Source: Kingdonia uniflora (taxonomy: Eukaryota; Streptophyta; Magnoliopsida; Ranunculales; Circaeasteraceae). From it: a stretch of 64,000 nt of DNA. Made by a program: the position numbers and the translations under genes. Location: positions 1-64,000 of the forward strand of contig JACGCM010002335.1 in assembly GCA_014058105.1 (NCBI GenBank), in the 5' to 3' direction. Every line of letters starts with the position of its first letter. Within the stretch, counting starts at the first letter, position 1. Of the stretch, positions 44,912 to 54,294 are shown one piece after another. The notes beneath the pieces are model-generated. The model did not search any database, was not told the DNA's origin, and was given only the letters and a program-made list of their open reading frames with translations.

Positions 44912-45642
44912 GATATTTACGTGCAGATTTGTATTTTAATAATTTTAAATTTGGATAGCTAATAATCATGTTTCATGGCACCTCATTGTATGTGAAACCT
45001 TGAATAGGTGAAGAGGATATATATACCTTTTCCAGATGAAAGCGTGAGGAGACTTATTCTAAAAAACAAACTCAAAGGTCAAGCATTTTTGCTACCTGGT
45101 AAGAGTGTTAACAGTCTCAGTGGATCAATAAACATATATATACTCCATATTTGTATCTTACACTTCTTCCATTCTCTTCTTCAAGCCTTCTAATTAAAAA
45201 ATCTTGTTAAGTTAAATGGAACCGAATATACTTTGAACTACAATTTGTCATTTCTGCAATAGGTCGAGATCTTGAAACACTTATTAAGGAGACAGAAGGT
45301 AAGATACTATTATAATACCTTATATATTGGAGCATCTACCATCTATTACTTCAAGACTCATCATCTTCTTATTCAAACGCACAGGATATTCTGGAAGTGA
45401 TCTACAAGCGTTATGTGAAGAAGCTGCAATGATGCCAATCGGGGAACTTCGTTCTAACATTCTCGCTGTAAATGCAAATCAAGTAAGCAACTGGAACTAC
45501 AGTTAATTTCCAAGCTGAAACTCGTACTCTTATTCAACCTTCACTATTTTTCTTTAGACGTTAATGCTATAGATTAGTATCCAGTATTTAGTATATAACA
45601 ATGTCCGGTTAAATTTGATCGTTGTTCACTACTCTCCTTTTT

Positions 45643-45838
45643 CAGCTGAAGAAGAAGATGGTTTTTTGTTGAAGCATTAGAGGAACTCCCATCTATCATT
45701 ACCTACAGAGGAATGTGTAAATCCCTCACTGTACTAACTTCAGCTGAAGAAGAAGATGGTTTTTTGTTGAAGCATCAGAGGAACTCCCATCTATCATTAC
45801 CTACAGAGGAATGTGTAAATCCTTCACTGTACTAACTT
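45643..45838 (+). repeat. 98-bp tandem duplication
   Basis: The block starting cagctgaagaagaagatgg at 45643 repeats at 45741 with two or three changes. It lies just downstream of the last spastin exon. Confidence 0.93.
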
Positions 45839-47104
45839 CTGAAAATGTAATTGGGGCTTATAATTTAGCCGCTTTACTGATAATAACAGCATTGGTACAA
45901 AATAATCAGATTTGATGTTTTAATGAAACAGAATTAGTAAAAAGGTTGGCAACATAAAATGCTAAGGGGGGAGGAGAGTGTAGAAAATTAAGATGGGGAT
46001 TCTAAGTTTAATGGGTGTTCTCTGTCTCATTAACTTCCATCCCTTCAATCCAACTAATTAGAGGATGGTACTTACATACCCTTCTTATTTACTAAACTAG
46101 TTTTCTTCAAGATGAAAGTAATTACAATTACTGAAATACAAAGATTTAGAGGATAATCTCGGCAAAATCATAAATGCACCAACGGTTTACAATGTTACTA
46201 GCGGGTTACAACTTATGGCTTTCGATAAGGAAATGAACTAAAAGAGTGGCAAGTTGTTTATGATATGTTGCCCTCGTCTCTAGTTTGAAAGCTAGTAATT
46301 TTGATTTATAGGTAGTGATCTTGTTCTCTTTTCATCACATATTCTTAAGGAATACTTGCACTAACTATTTCGTAGTACATATAGACCTTCTGGTCATAGA
46401 AACTTTGTACAAAATCAAGCTAGTATTATGCAAGGAAAATCATGTTTAAGTTCTGTTTTATGTCTAATCTGTTTAATCTTGTTATTGAAGGATCTACAAA
46501 GAAGCCTTAAAGCCACATGTAAAGATTTTATCACTTCAATTACTAAGGTAGTGGTGGATCCAATGCTTTCCTTTGTTATTAAGATTAGTGTTCTCTACAC
46601 ATTATCAGTTTTCAAGGACTACTTTCACCGCCTAGATAGATGTCATAGTTTTCTTTCTGTAAGTTTACAAATGATCCGATCTTAATTTTGTATAATTTAT
46701 CCTACAGGTCATTGTCGTAAAAGCTTCATTATCAGTGGGCAATCAAAGTCAGAAAGAAGATTGAATGTGGCAAAACCCCCTAGGAACAAACTGAATGGAG
46801 TATTATAGCTACATGATTTTTATGACTCCAATTTATAGGTATTCTTTTCTTGTAAATCTAATCTATGGACTTATGAACCCTCTATTTTTTCTTCCTTTTC
46901 TCTTATACATATGATCTTTTAGCATATGGAACAATTGTATTTGGATCTTTTAATGTTTAATGGAATGAGGGATTTATTTTGGATATCTATTTTTTGTCCA
47001 TGTATTTTAGTATGTATGAAAAGTATTGCTGGAGGATTAGGAGTGCTTTGCAGGTTCAGGAGTGCAGTATTGCAGTAATTTTAGTTTTTTTTTTAAATAA
47101 AATA
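45839..47104. other. No gene seen in the right part of the CACTA
   Basis: AT-rich. Short open stretches at 46428-46685 and 46979-47167 have no family resemblance I can name. Confidence 0.4.
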
Positions 47105-47405
47105 AAAATTACCACAGACTTTATCCGTGGCAAAATGGATATCATCTGTGGTATTTACAATAATTAACCACAAAGAAACTCCGTAGCAAAAAAATTACCG
47201 CGGATTTACTCCGTATCAATATAAATTTGATAACCACAGACAAACTCCGTGGAAAATAAATTGCCACGGATTTACTCCGTAGCAATATAAATTAGATAAC
47301 CACAGATAAACTCCGTAGTAAAAATATTACCACACACCTTTTACTACAAACCTCCACCACAGACTTTATCCGTGGCAAAATGACTATTACCACAGATAAG
47401 GTCCG
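47105..47405 (-). repeat. Subterminal repeats of the CACTA right end
   Basis: At least eight copies of a motif of the form accacagacttta-tccgtggcaa / ctccgtagcaa in alternating orientation. The same words occur at 33535-33600 near the left end. In CACTA elements such arrays bind the transposase. Confidence 0.85.
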
Positions 47406-47455
47406 TGATAATTTAGTAAAATTGGTGCAGTGTAAAAGAAGGAAAAGAGCTATAC

Positions 47456-47625
47456 CTGTTGAGGACATTGTAGCCAGGAGGAACTCTAAACACACTGTCA
47501 AAGGGCATATCAACAGATGGTTCAACCTTTCTGATAAAACTACTAGTGCTTCCTCCATTGCAGACCAACACTAATGATGCACATAGTATCAAACACATAA
47601 GAACAAAAAAACTAGAGACACCCAT
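47456..47625 (-). pseudogene. Purple acid phosphatase exon 1
   Basis: The minus strand starts MGVSSFFVLMCLILCAS, a clear signal peptide, continuing VEPSVDMPFDSVFRVPPGYN. It ends at an AACAG|GTATA donor. One base is missing near the end (family text GYNAPQQ). This is the secreted N-terminus of the plant phosphatase whose exons 2-4 lie at 29712-30612. The CACTA element lies in the intron between them, starting 23 bp beyond the donor. The chosen ATG at 47625 directly precedes the signal peptide. Confidence 0.85.
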
Positions 47626-47720
47626 CTCTGTAAAACTCTTGCTTCTCTCTAGAGAAGAAGATAAATCAAAAAAAAATATTGGTGTTTGCATGTATTTAAA
47701 GGTGTACTAGTATAACTTAC

Positions 47721-47810
47721 ATCAGCAGAAGATGCAGGTATCTCCCTGTAAGCTTCGACTTCATCAGGAAATGCTTGCTCAAGTTCTTCTAGAAGATGTC
47801 GACACAAACC
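47721..47810 (-). pseudogene. Unidentified 90-bp exon
   Basis: Bounded on the minus strand by acceptor tatatatgtag and donor gtaagt, and exactly 30 codons long without a stop: it reads GLCRHLLEELEQAFPDEVEA and continues YREIPASSAD. Its composition (acidic, helical) is protein-like and I do not recognise it. It lies 95 bp upstream of phosphatase exon 1 in the same orientation. That is not a normal neighbour of a signal-peptide exon, so it probably comes from another captured gene. Confidence 0.5.
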
Positions 47811-49300
47811 CTACATATATAAAATAAGTCATTAGATTCATACAACATTAAAATAATCTTATTGAAGTACATCACCAACATATCATAAATATGAACTAGA
47901 ATGTTAATTAACTATAACCACTTCTTGAACATCAAGTTGAATATACTATTACATATACAAGATTGCAAAAATATCTTATTTGATATACTGCAAGCGGATA
48001 AAGTTAAGGTCGTAATAAAACAAATTAAAATATCGCAAGATGCTGAAGAATTCATAAAGTTTTAGCTCTAAAAGAAGCAACATGACAAAACTTAATTTTT
48101 AAGAAGAGTCCAAACCTGAAGTATCAAAATAGGATGCAATTAGACAACATCTATTTGTTCATTATGCACAACTTTTGGTTTGTTACACAAAAATTTATTA
48201 GAATAAATCTTTTCTCCCTCTACAAATAACATTAAGGAATAACTGCACTATATTATTGTTGCAATGTCTATTGCAAAATTATTAGTTCCAATTAAACTAA
48301 CAAATAGTTGCACTATTTTTTATTCTCTATAAAATATAAATCACAAAGAACATAACACTTAACATGATTCACTATTATATCTCCAAACGACAAGTAGATG
48401 AAGGCAACACAAGAAGTCGTATTCTTCAACCAGAGAACAATACAATAGAAAGTTATAAATTACTATCCAAAAATATCGGTAATTACATGTTTTCACGTAG
48501 TGATATATCAATCCAAAATTTATTTCCATGAGTTACAGATAAATCTCTCTTTCTAAGAAAAACCTAAGCCTCAAAATCTACTCATAATCACCTACTCCTA
48601 TAATAAAATAACAATTCACAAACCCCTAATCGCTAAGACCATGGAGGTGCTCATTAACTCCTTGATTAGCAAGAATATTTGTATGCTTTCATAAATTCTA
48701 ATAAAGAAGCTTGTTTCAGCTCTTTCACACATGCAATAGCATTCGATTCGTTTTTAGGGATAGAGTTCTTCTAATGCTTCTAGGGCCTACTTTGTGTTGG
48801 TTTCTATGGTTTTGAATTTGGTATACTCCATGTAAGTAAGTTCTCTCTCGCTCTCTCTCTCTCTCACTCGATCGGATTGTGTAATTTGTATTTAATTTGC
48901 ATTGTGATGGAATAATTCCTTAGTAAGTTACATAATTTCAGGGTAATTTGTTATTGTGGACTAAAAGCTAATTTATTTTCTAGAACTTAATTTAATTTGT
49001 GCATTCTTGAATATATTTGTAATTCCAAATACTTTAATTTATCGATTTAGACTTTGCGATATCAAAGTGGTATACGATTCTGTCGATTGTATTATTGCAT
49101 TCCAATTCTGAAAATAGTTGTTTCCCCAATAGTATTGTGGTAGAATTTCTTAATGCTGAGTTGGTAGCAATGGGAAGGAAAAATGGCCCAGTACATCAGG
49201 ACACATGTTGAAGTGCTTAAATTTTTTTGTATTTTGGTTTTTTGTAGTTTAGGTTTTTGGCTTATTTGTAAGGTGGGTATGCTTTACAGATTGAGATACC
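47811..49300. other. No gene seen; possible CACTA right end at 48502
   Basis: AT-rich. tttcacgtagtg ends at 48502 and is the reverse complement of CACTACGTGAAA, partly matching the CACTA end at 28605. A (CT)n run lies at 48842-48866. Nothing else could be supported. Confidence 0.35.
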
Positions 49301-50130
49301 TGATGGACACATAAAATGACCACTATTCCCCTATGACTTAATATTTATTATTCTTAATTTTATTATTAAACATGACTTATAAAACAAATTTTTATATTTC
49401 AGGTCACATGGAGCTCATTTACAAAATATGTGCAAATACCGGGATGTATAGCTCAAAGGATGAACTGTTGGAGAAGGATATAGAGTTGTCAAACACAAGG
49501 GTCCCACATGGGGAGGTTACAATTTTGGAGGATAACTCTTGGAGGTTACAAATTTATGTACATTCATGGCATAGGTTATAAATCTAATATTAAATGTAAG
49601 AACCCTCTCCTTCATCTATAAAAGGAGAGGTGGTGACCTCATAAGATCATCCAATTTTGAGAGAATCATTCTTGTATAGTGCAAGAGAGCATTATTGGAG
49701 TAAGTTGGTACAAGTTTTGTAAGCATTTGGAGCATTTCATTTTGTAAGTCAATAAAATTCATCTTTTGGTTGTTAGTTTATATTCATTTCATTCTCATAT
49801 CATTTAGGTTTTATAGTTGTTATAATGGCCGGCTAAGTCCTCACTAGGGGTGAGGATGGATCCGCCATAAGCGTATGATATCATGTAGTAGAATGTATTT
49901 TTCTCCAACACAATATGAGCATATTATCATAAATCCCAAAACTATATTGTTGGAGACATCCATTATCATCCTATGATCTCTTTAAGTAGAGATATAGGAA
50001 GAGTTTTGTGATTCTCAAATGATATAGTAAAATTGTATTAATATTGTATTTTTCTAAGGTATGATCCTAATTAACATTTCATAGTTAGCATAGCTTTCAT
50101 GGAATGTGTTTTTAGTACATACTTAGTTCA
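49301..50130 (+). repeat. LTR-like repeat, copy 2 of 2 (830 bp)
   Basis: Partner of 26287-27115 in the same orientation, with the same start (TGATGG), end (CTTAGTTCA) and ctataaaaggagaggtggtg block. No flanking duplication and no second copy close by, so probably a solo LTR. Confidence 0.65.
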
Positions 50131-51093
50131 TACAATATATTCTACTTGAGTTATAATTAATCATGGGATTACATCGACAAAATATCGAAGTTTGTTATTT
50201 CAATTAAGTGGAGAATTTAATATACGATACTATGTTGATATTGTATGTAAATGGTGGTAAAATCTAAAGCCCCTAGACCTTTATTCTTGATTAAAACCAT
50301 ATCATTAATTTTTATGGTTTTACAACCTTAGATTACTAAAACATAAGACCAAAACTAATTTCTAGTTCCGTTCAAAAGTGAACGACACTCTAATTTTTAC
50401 CCATACTAAACACCGAATTTTGACCATTATCAATACCTAGTGCGACAAATGGTGATCACTGTGTCTCTATGGCAATTGAGGATGTTAAAGGTGGTACAAA
50501 TTATGGTATACATTTATTTAAGAAAGAACAATACAAGTTATGGCCAAGGTAGGGGAATCTAGAATTGTAATGTATAATGCATTCTGAGGCGAGTGTAGAA
50601 TTATTCTCTTCGACCCCAAATTAGAAAAAGCTAAAATCTTTCTCTTTATCATCTCTTTCTCCCTTTTCTCTTAAATTGTTGATAAAAAAATACTACAATC
50701 CCTTGATAAAGCATTCTTCTTGTAAGTAGCTTTGTAATCTCCCTCTTCCTATCCCTTTAATATGATTTGGTTTTATGGTTATGTTGTTGTTACAGACTTA
50801 TTCAAATTTGGCCAATTTTTGCTTCCCTACAAAGATACGTAGCTCTAACTCTCTCTTTGATTTAGGGTTATTGGATGTGATTGCATTTTTATTTTTTATC
50901 TTTGACTTACTTTTATCTGTTTCATATCCAAACTCCAAAAAACCAAAAACTACAACACAGTACCCCTCTTTGATCTAGGGCTAAATCTTTAGAGTTTAGT
51001 TAAAATATATAACAGACCAGTTCTCTTATCCAAGATAGGTTATGGGCACCAAATCAACATGGCTAATATCAATAGTTATGAAAAGAATAAGCG
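50131..51093. other. No gene seen upstream of the kinesin pseudogene
   Basis: AT-rich. An open stretch at 50775-50978 has no recognisable motif. CT-rich text near 50640-50680 could be old leader sequence. Confidence 0.35.
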
Positions 51094-53050
51094 GTTAAAG
51101 ATCAAGTAGCATGGGAATGCGTAGACGAGCAAACTATTGTATACAAGTCCCCATCTCAAGAGCATAGCATTGCACTACAACCCACACATATGATACAATC
51201 TCGAATATTATTTCTACTTGAATTCCTTCCAGTTAGATATCTATGTTTTTCAACTGAAGATAGTTTTCTTCTGCTATGTTATTAGATGAAGTCTTTGGAC
51301 CATCTTCCATAACCGAGACAATGTATGAAGGAGCGAATTATGTCACATTGCCAACATTAATATGTATTAACGGTATTAAGTTATACATCTTAATTCTTTA
51401 TTTTTATAATTCAGCTAAGTATCCAAGTCCATGATATTTTTGTTGTCTTAGCTTTGTTTTTATCTCTTACAACAACTATATTTGCATATGGGCAAACAAG
51501 CAGTGGAAAGGACTTATACAATGTGAGGAATAACGGAATAGGAAAGTGATTTTACAATAAGGATTTATGGATTGGAAATTTATAATGAGAATGTAAGGGA
51601 CTTACTAAATTTGGATTCTGGTCTCAACCTTAAGCTTTTGGATGACCCAAAGGTATGGCCATGATATCTCTTCACAATTTCTTGAGAACCTTTATATATT
51701 TAATGTTTTTTAATTTCTTAGTTGAAATAATTTCACTGATCTTGGGACATTGTGGAGATATATAGTCTCGCATTGGGTATTCAAACCTTACACCTCAATA
51801 ATATATAATCTTGGGGCTATTCCTCTCATTGCCAATTGGTTTTGAGATCAAACCTCTAATTCTAATATGATATCAGAGCGAGCCTTTCTTCCACCTGTTG
51901 AGCCTAACGGCCCGCGTGCTACTCCACGTCCCCCAAATATTTGTCCACGTGTTGAGCTCAAAAATTGTGCCACACGTGAGGGGGCGTGTTAATATATAGT
52001 CCTACATTGGGTATTCATGCCTTGTACCTCAATAATAGAAGATCATGGGGCTACTCTTTTCATTGCCAATTGGATTTGAGATGGAACCTCCAGTTCTAAT
52101 AGACATGCATAAGGGGACAGTGGTGGAGAAACTAGTACGGGAAGAAAGAGTAAAGAAAAAGCAAAGGATGATAAACATTTAAGAAGCTTGATCAGTGTTT
52201 ATGAAGGTAAACTGACACTACCATTTTCTAAAGCAATGAATCCCCCCTTGGACTACTTTTTCTTCCTTCTATTGCTCTACTCTTAATAATTTCAAACAAT
52301 AGGGGATCGTATAAAGAAAAAATAGTTACATGGTACTTTTAGTATACATGTCTGTCTCAGTGTGTTGTACTACCCTGAGGTGTTGTTATGGATATGATTG
52401 TGTTTTATTCATTTTGTTAGAGAAAAAGGAAGAATGGTAATATGCAATAATCGACCCAATAAACTATTCATCGTAGTAAGATATTTAGTAATCAGAGTTT
52501 GCTAGAAATGCTTAGAAAATTGGGTAAATGATGATATGCATTTCCCAAAATTTGTTCAATATCTCTAAAGTTTTGCAAGTGAAGTGTAGTAATACATTTT
52601 ATAATTAGTTTAAGAATATATTTATAAATTGAAAGCATGTCTTGTAACTCAAAGGCAAGTGGGTGAAGCGACATTAAATGACACTAGCTCGAGATCACAC
52701 CAGATTATAAGGCTTGTAAGTTTAATAGGGTTTTTTTTGTATATTTTTTATGTAGAATTTACTTCACTTACAGACGATTGAGAGTAGTCTTCGAGATAAT
52801 AAGGTTGTGTAAGATCCTTAGTCGCAAGCTTGGTAATTTATATTTTTATTTTTGTCAAAGACGCTAGATACAGATTCTCACTTTATGATATTAATTTTCG
52901 TATTAACATTGTTCATAACTTAGTCGACCTTGTGGGGAGTGAAAGAGCATCACAAAAAAATGCAGATGGCACTAGACTTAGGAAAGGTTACAACATTAAT
53001 CTCAGTTTGATGACTTTGACAACTGTTATCCGAAAGCTGAGAATGTATAA
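51094..53050 (+). pseudogene. Kinesin-7 (NACK-like) motor-domain pseudogene
   Basis: Pieces on the plus strand in motor-domain order: VKDQVAWECVDEQTIVYK (51094), DEVFGPSSITETMYEGANYV (51285), FAYGQTSSGK (P-loop, 51481, then a one-base insertion), IYNENVRDLLNLDSGLNLKL (about 51575), QRQVGEATLNDTSSRSHQII (switch I, up to 52715), TIESSLRDN (52774), [20 protein letters not shown] (switch II, about 52922). The NDTSSRSHQIIRL and IESSLR text points to the plant NACK kinesins, which act in cytokinesis at the phragmoplast. The coil, tail and the last motor segment are absent. A TRIM element lies in one intron. Confidence 0.85.
51751..52101 (+). mobile_element. TRIM (miniature LTR retrotransposon), complete
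   Basis: LTRs at 51751-51867 (117 bp) and 51987-52101 (115 bp) share agtc, cattgggtattca and cattgccaattgg text. A primer site TGATATCAGAGC (51868-51879) directly follows the first, and a purine-rich cgtgagggggcg precedes the second. GACAT flanks both sides (51746-51750, 52102-52106), a perfect 5-bp target duplication. With about 119 bp inside there is no coding capacity, so it depends on enzymes from other elements. Confidence 0.93.
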
Positions 53051-53327
53051 ATGACATAATGCCCGTAGTAAACGTGTAGCCATATCCCTAAATGAAAATC
53101 AATAGAAAGTTTACCTGTCACTCGAATAAAAAGAAATATAACTACAAGAATAAAAAAAATGTCATTCACGACTTACCTTTGAGAAAGACAATGATTGAAA
53201 ATTATAAGAGATTTAGAGGAAGTCAAACAATGCTTTTCTAAAATCATGAATTGTATTCGCCAAAAGTTAAGTTATACTATAAATAATAGGAATTCAAAAA
53301 GAAAACCATCAACATATCTATAAAAAA
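53051..53327. other. No feature seen
   Basis: AT-rich spacer after the kinesin relic. Confidence 0.4.
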
Positions 53328-53485
53328 GAAAAAAGATACCCATTTTTTTCTTGGGTTTTAGCCGTCCATTTTGGAGTCGCAAACAAATTTGGCCGAAAAA
53401 ATAAGTCTACACCGTCGGATCTCAACATTTGTTCAAAAAAATACATTCCAGCCGTTGATTACCAAATTCGATCTCAAGTTTGAGG
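53328..53485. repeat. Dispersed 160-bp repeat, copy 2 of 2
   Basis: Partner of 27126-27285: ttttagccgtccatttt, then caaatttggccgaaaaa, accgtcggatctcaac and gccgttgattacc. It lies about 800 bp before the GatB start. Confidence 0.65.
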
Positions 53486-54294
53486 TTCTCTTCTCAAGCC
53501 TAGTATAAAAATTGCGAAAACCAGTGGTCCCCCTTCCCCTTCTCCTCTACCATCCTAAACCCTACATCAAATTATAGTCAAAACTCAACTTCTGGTCTTC
53601 ACTATCGATTGCTCAAGCAGATGTAACTATGTAAGGAAAGAACTTAGAATTAATACTGTTTTCGACTATTTTTGCTCAAATTCCAACTAATTAGTGAATC
53701 GCAGCTCTGGGTACAGTTAAAGATTCAATTTTTCACGATTTCTGATATTTTTCATGCATTGTAAATGAAGTTATTCCCTTTGTAGCCATAAAAGTTTGTT
53801 TTTTCACATTTTTTTTCATTCATTTTGTAGCATTCTAAACTGGGTAAACAAGATTTTAGGAGAGACTGATACATTCTTCAAGAAAAACATACTGGAATAA
53901 AGACATTTGTAGAACTTGGGTAAAAAAACTCTTCTTCTGTTGGTTTATGCTTAATATGTTTGTCAAGAGGTCTATGAGAAGATAGGAGTGTTATTTTTAT
54001 TTCTCTCTTTGAGGGGATAAATGTTGCTTTATTAAGAAATCATTGCATAAATTTGCTTAAGGGGGTGTTTTTTTTTTAATGTTAGTAAGTAATTATTGTT
54101 GGATGAGCGCTCAAGTGTTGAATGCCGAATTTTTTGAAGTGCTGAATAAGTTTTGGTGTTTCATTCTCTAAATTTGCTCTAAAATACCCGCATTATTTTT
54201 ATTATAGATTTCATATGAATGACTCTTTTTGATAATAAAAAATTGTATCATTTACAGAAACAACATTCTTCATTTTTAATTTTCGATCAAGACC
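53486..54294. other. Likely old upstream region of the GatB pseudogene
   Basis: CT-rich text at 53530-53560 followed by 'catcctaaaccctac' resembles a plant 5' leader. No open frame. No TATA box that I would defend. Confidence 0.35.

Larger units (their letters stand above)
38866..45483 (+). pseudogene. Spastin-like AAA ATPase fragment in CACTA, seven exons
   Basis: Exons with intact-looking splice sites: 38866-38976 (GLLLFGP, one base lost, then [15 protein letters not shown]), 39111-39190 (VGEAEKLVQTLFMVVISRQP), 39283-39411 (IDSIMSTSLANENDSSKRLK, SEFLVQFDGVTSNPDD), 39950-40001 (ATNKPQELDDTVLRHL), 45009-45100 (VKRIYIPFPDESVRRLILKN), 45263-45300 and 45385-45483 (GYSGSDLQALCEEAAMMPIG). This is the AAA domain of the meiotic/spastin group of microtubule-severing ATPases. 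The P-loop has a frameshift, and the FMDEID Walker B segment before IDSIM is lost. The N-terminal part is absent. A solo LTR fills the intron after 40001. Confidence 0.87.
33493..47432 (+). mobile_element. CACTA transposon carrying several host gene fragments (13.9 kb)
   Basis: The left end is CACTGCACCAAAATAG and the right end is ...TTGGTGCAGTG, an inverted repeat of at least 11 bp (CACTGCACCAA). Both sides are flanked by TAA (33490-33492 and 47433-47435), the 3-bp target duplication of CACTA elements. Subterminal copies of tccgtggcaa / tccgtagcaa in both orientations occur at 33535-33600 and 47105-47405. I found no transposase; the interior holds fragments of four host genes and a solo LTR. 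It is therefore a non-autonomous gene-capturing CACTA. It inserted about 23 bp beyond the donor site of phosphatase exon 1. Confidence 0.88.

Noticed and set aside
28605..48502. Treating 28605-48502 as a proven single CACTA element
   Set aside because: The right terminus match is short, subterminal motifs are not evident at that end, and the flanking 3 bp (TAT and ATA) do not match. Kept only as a hypothesis.
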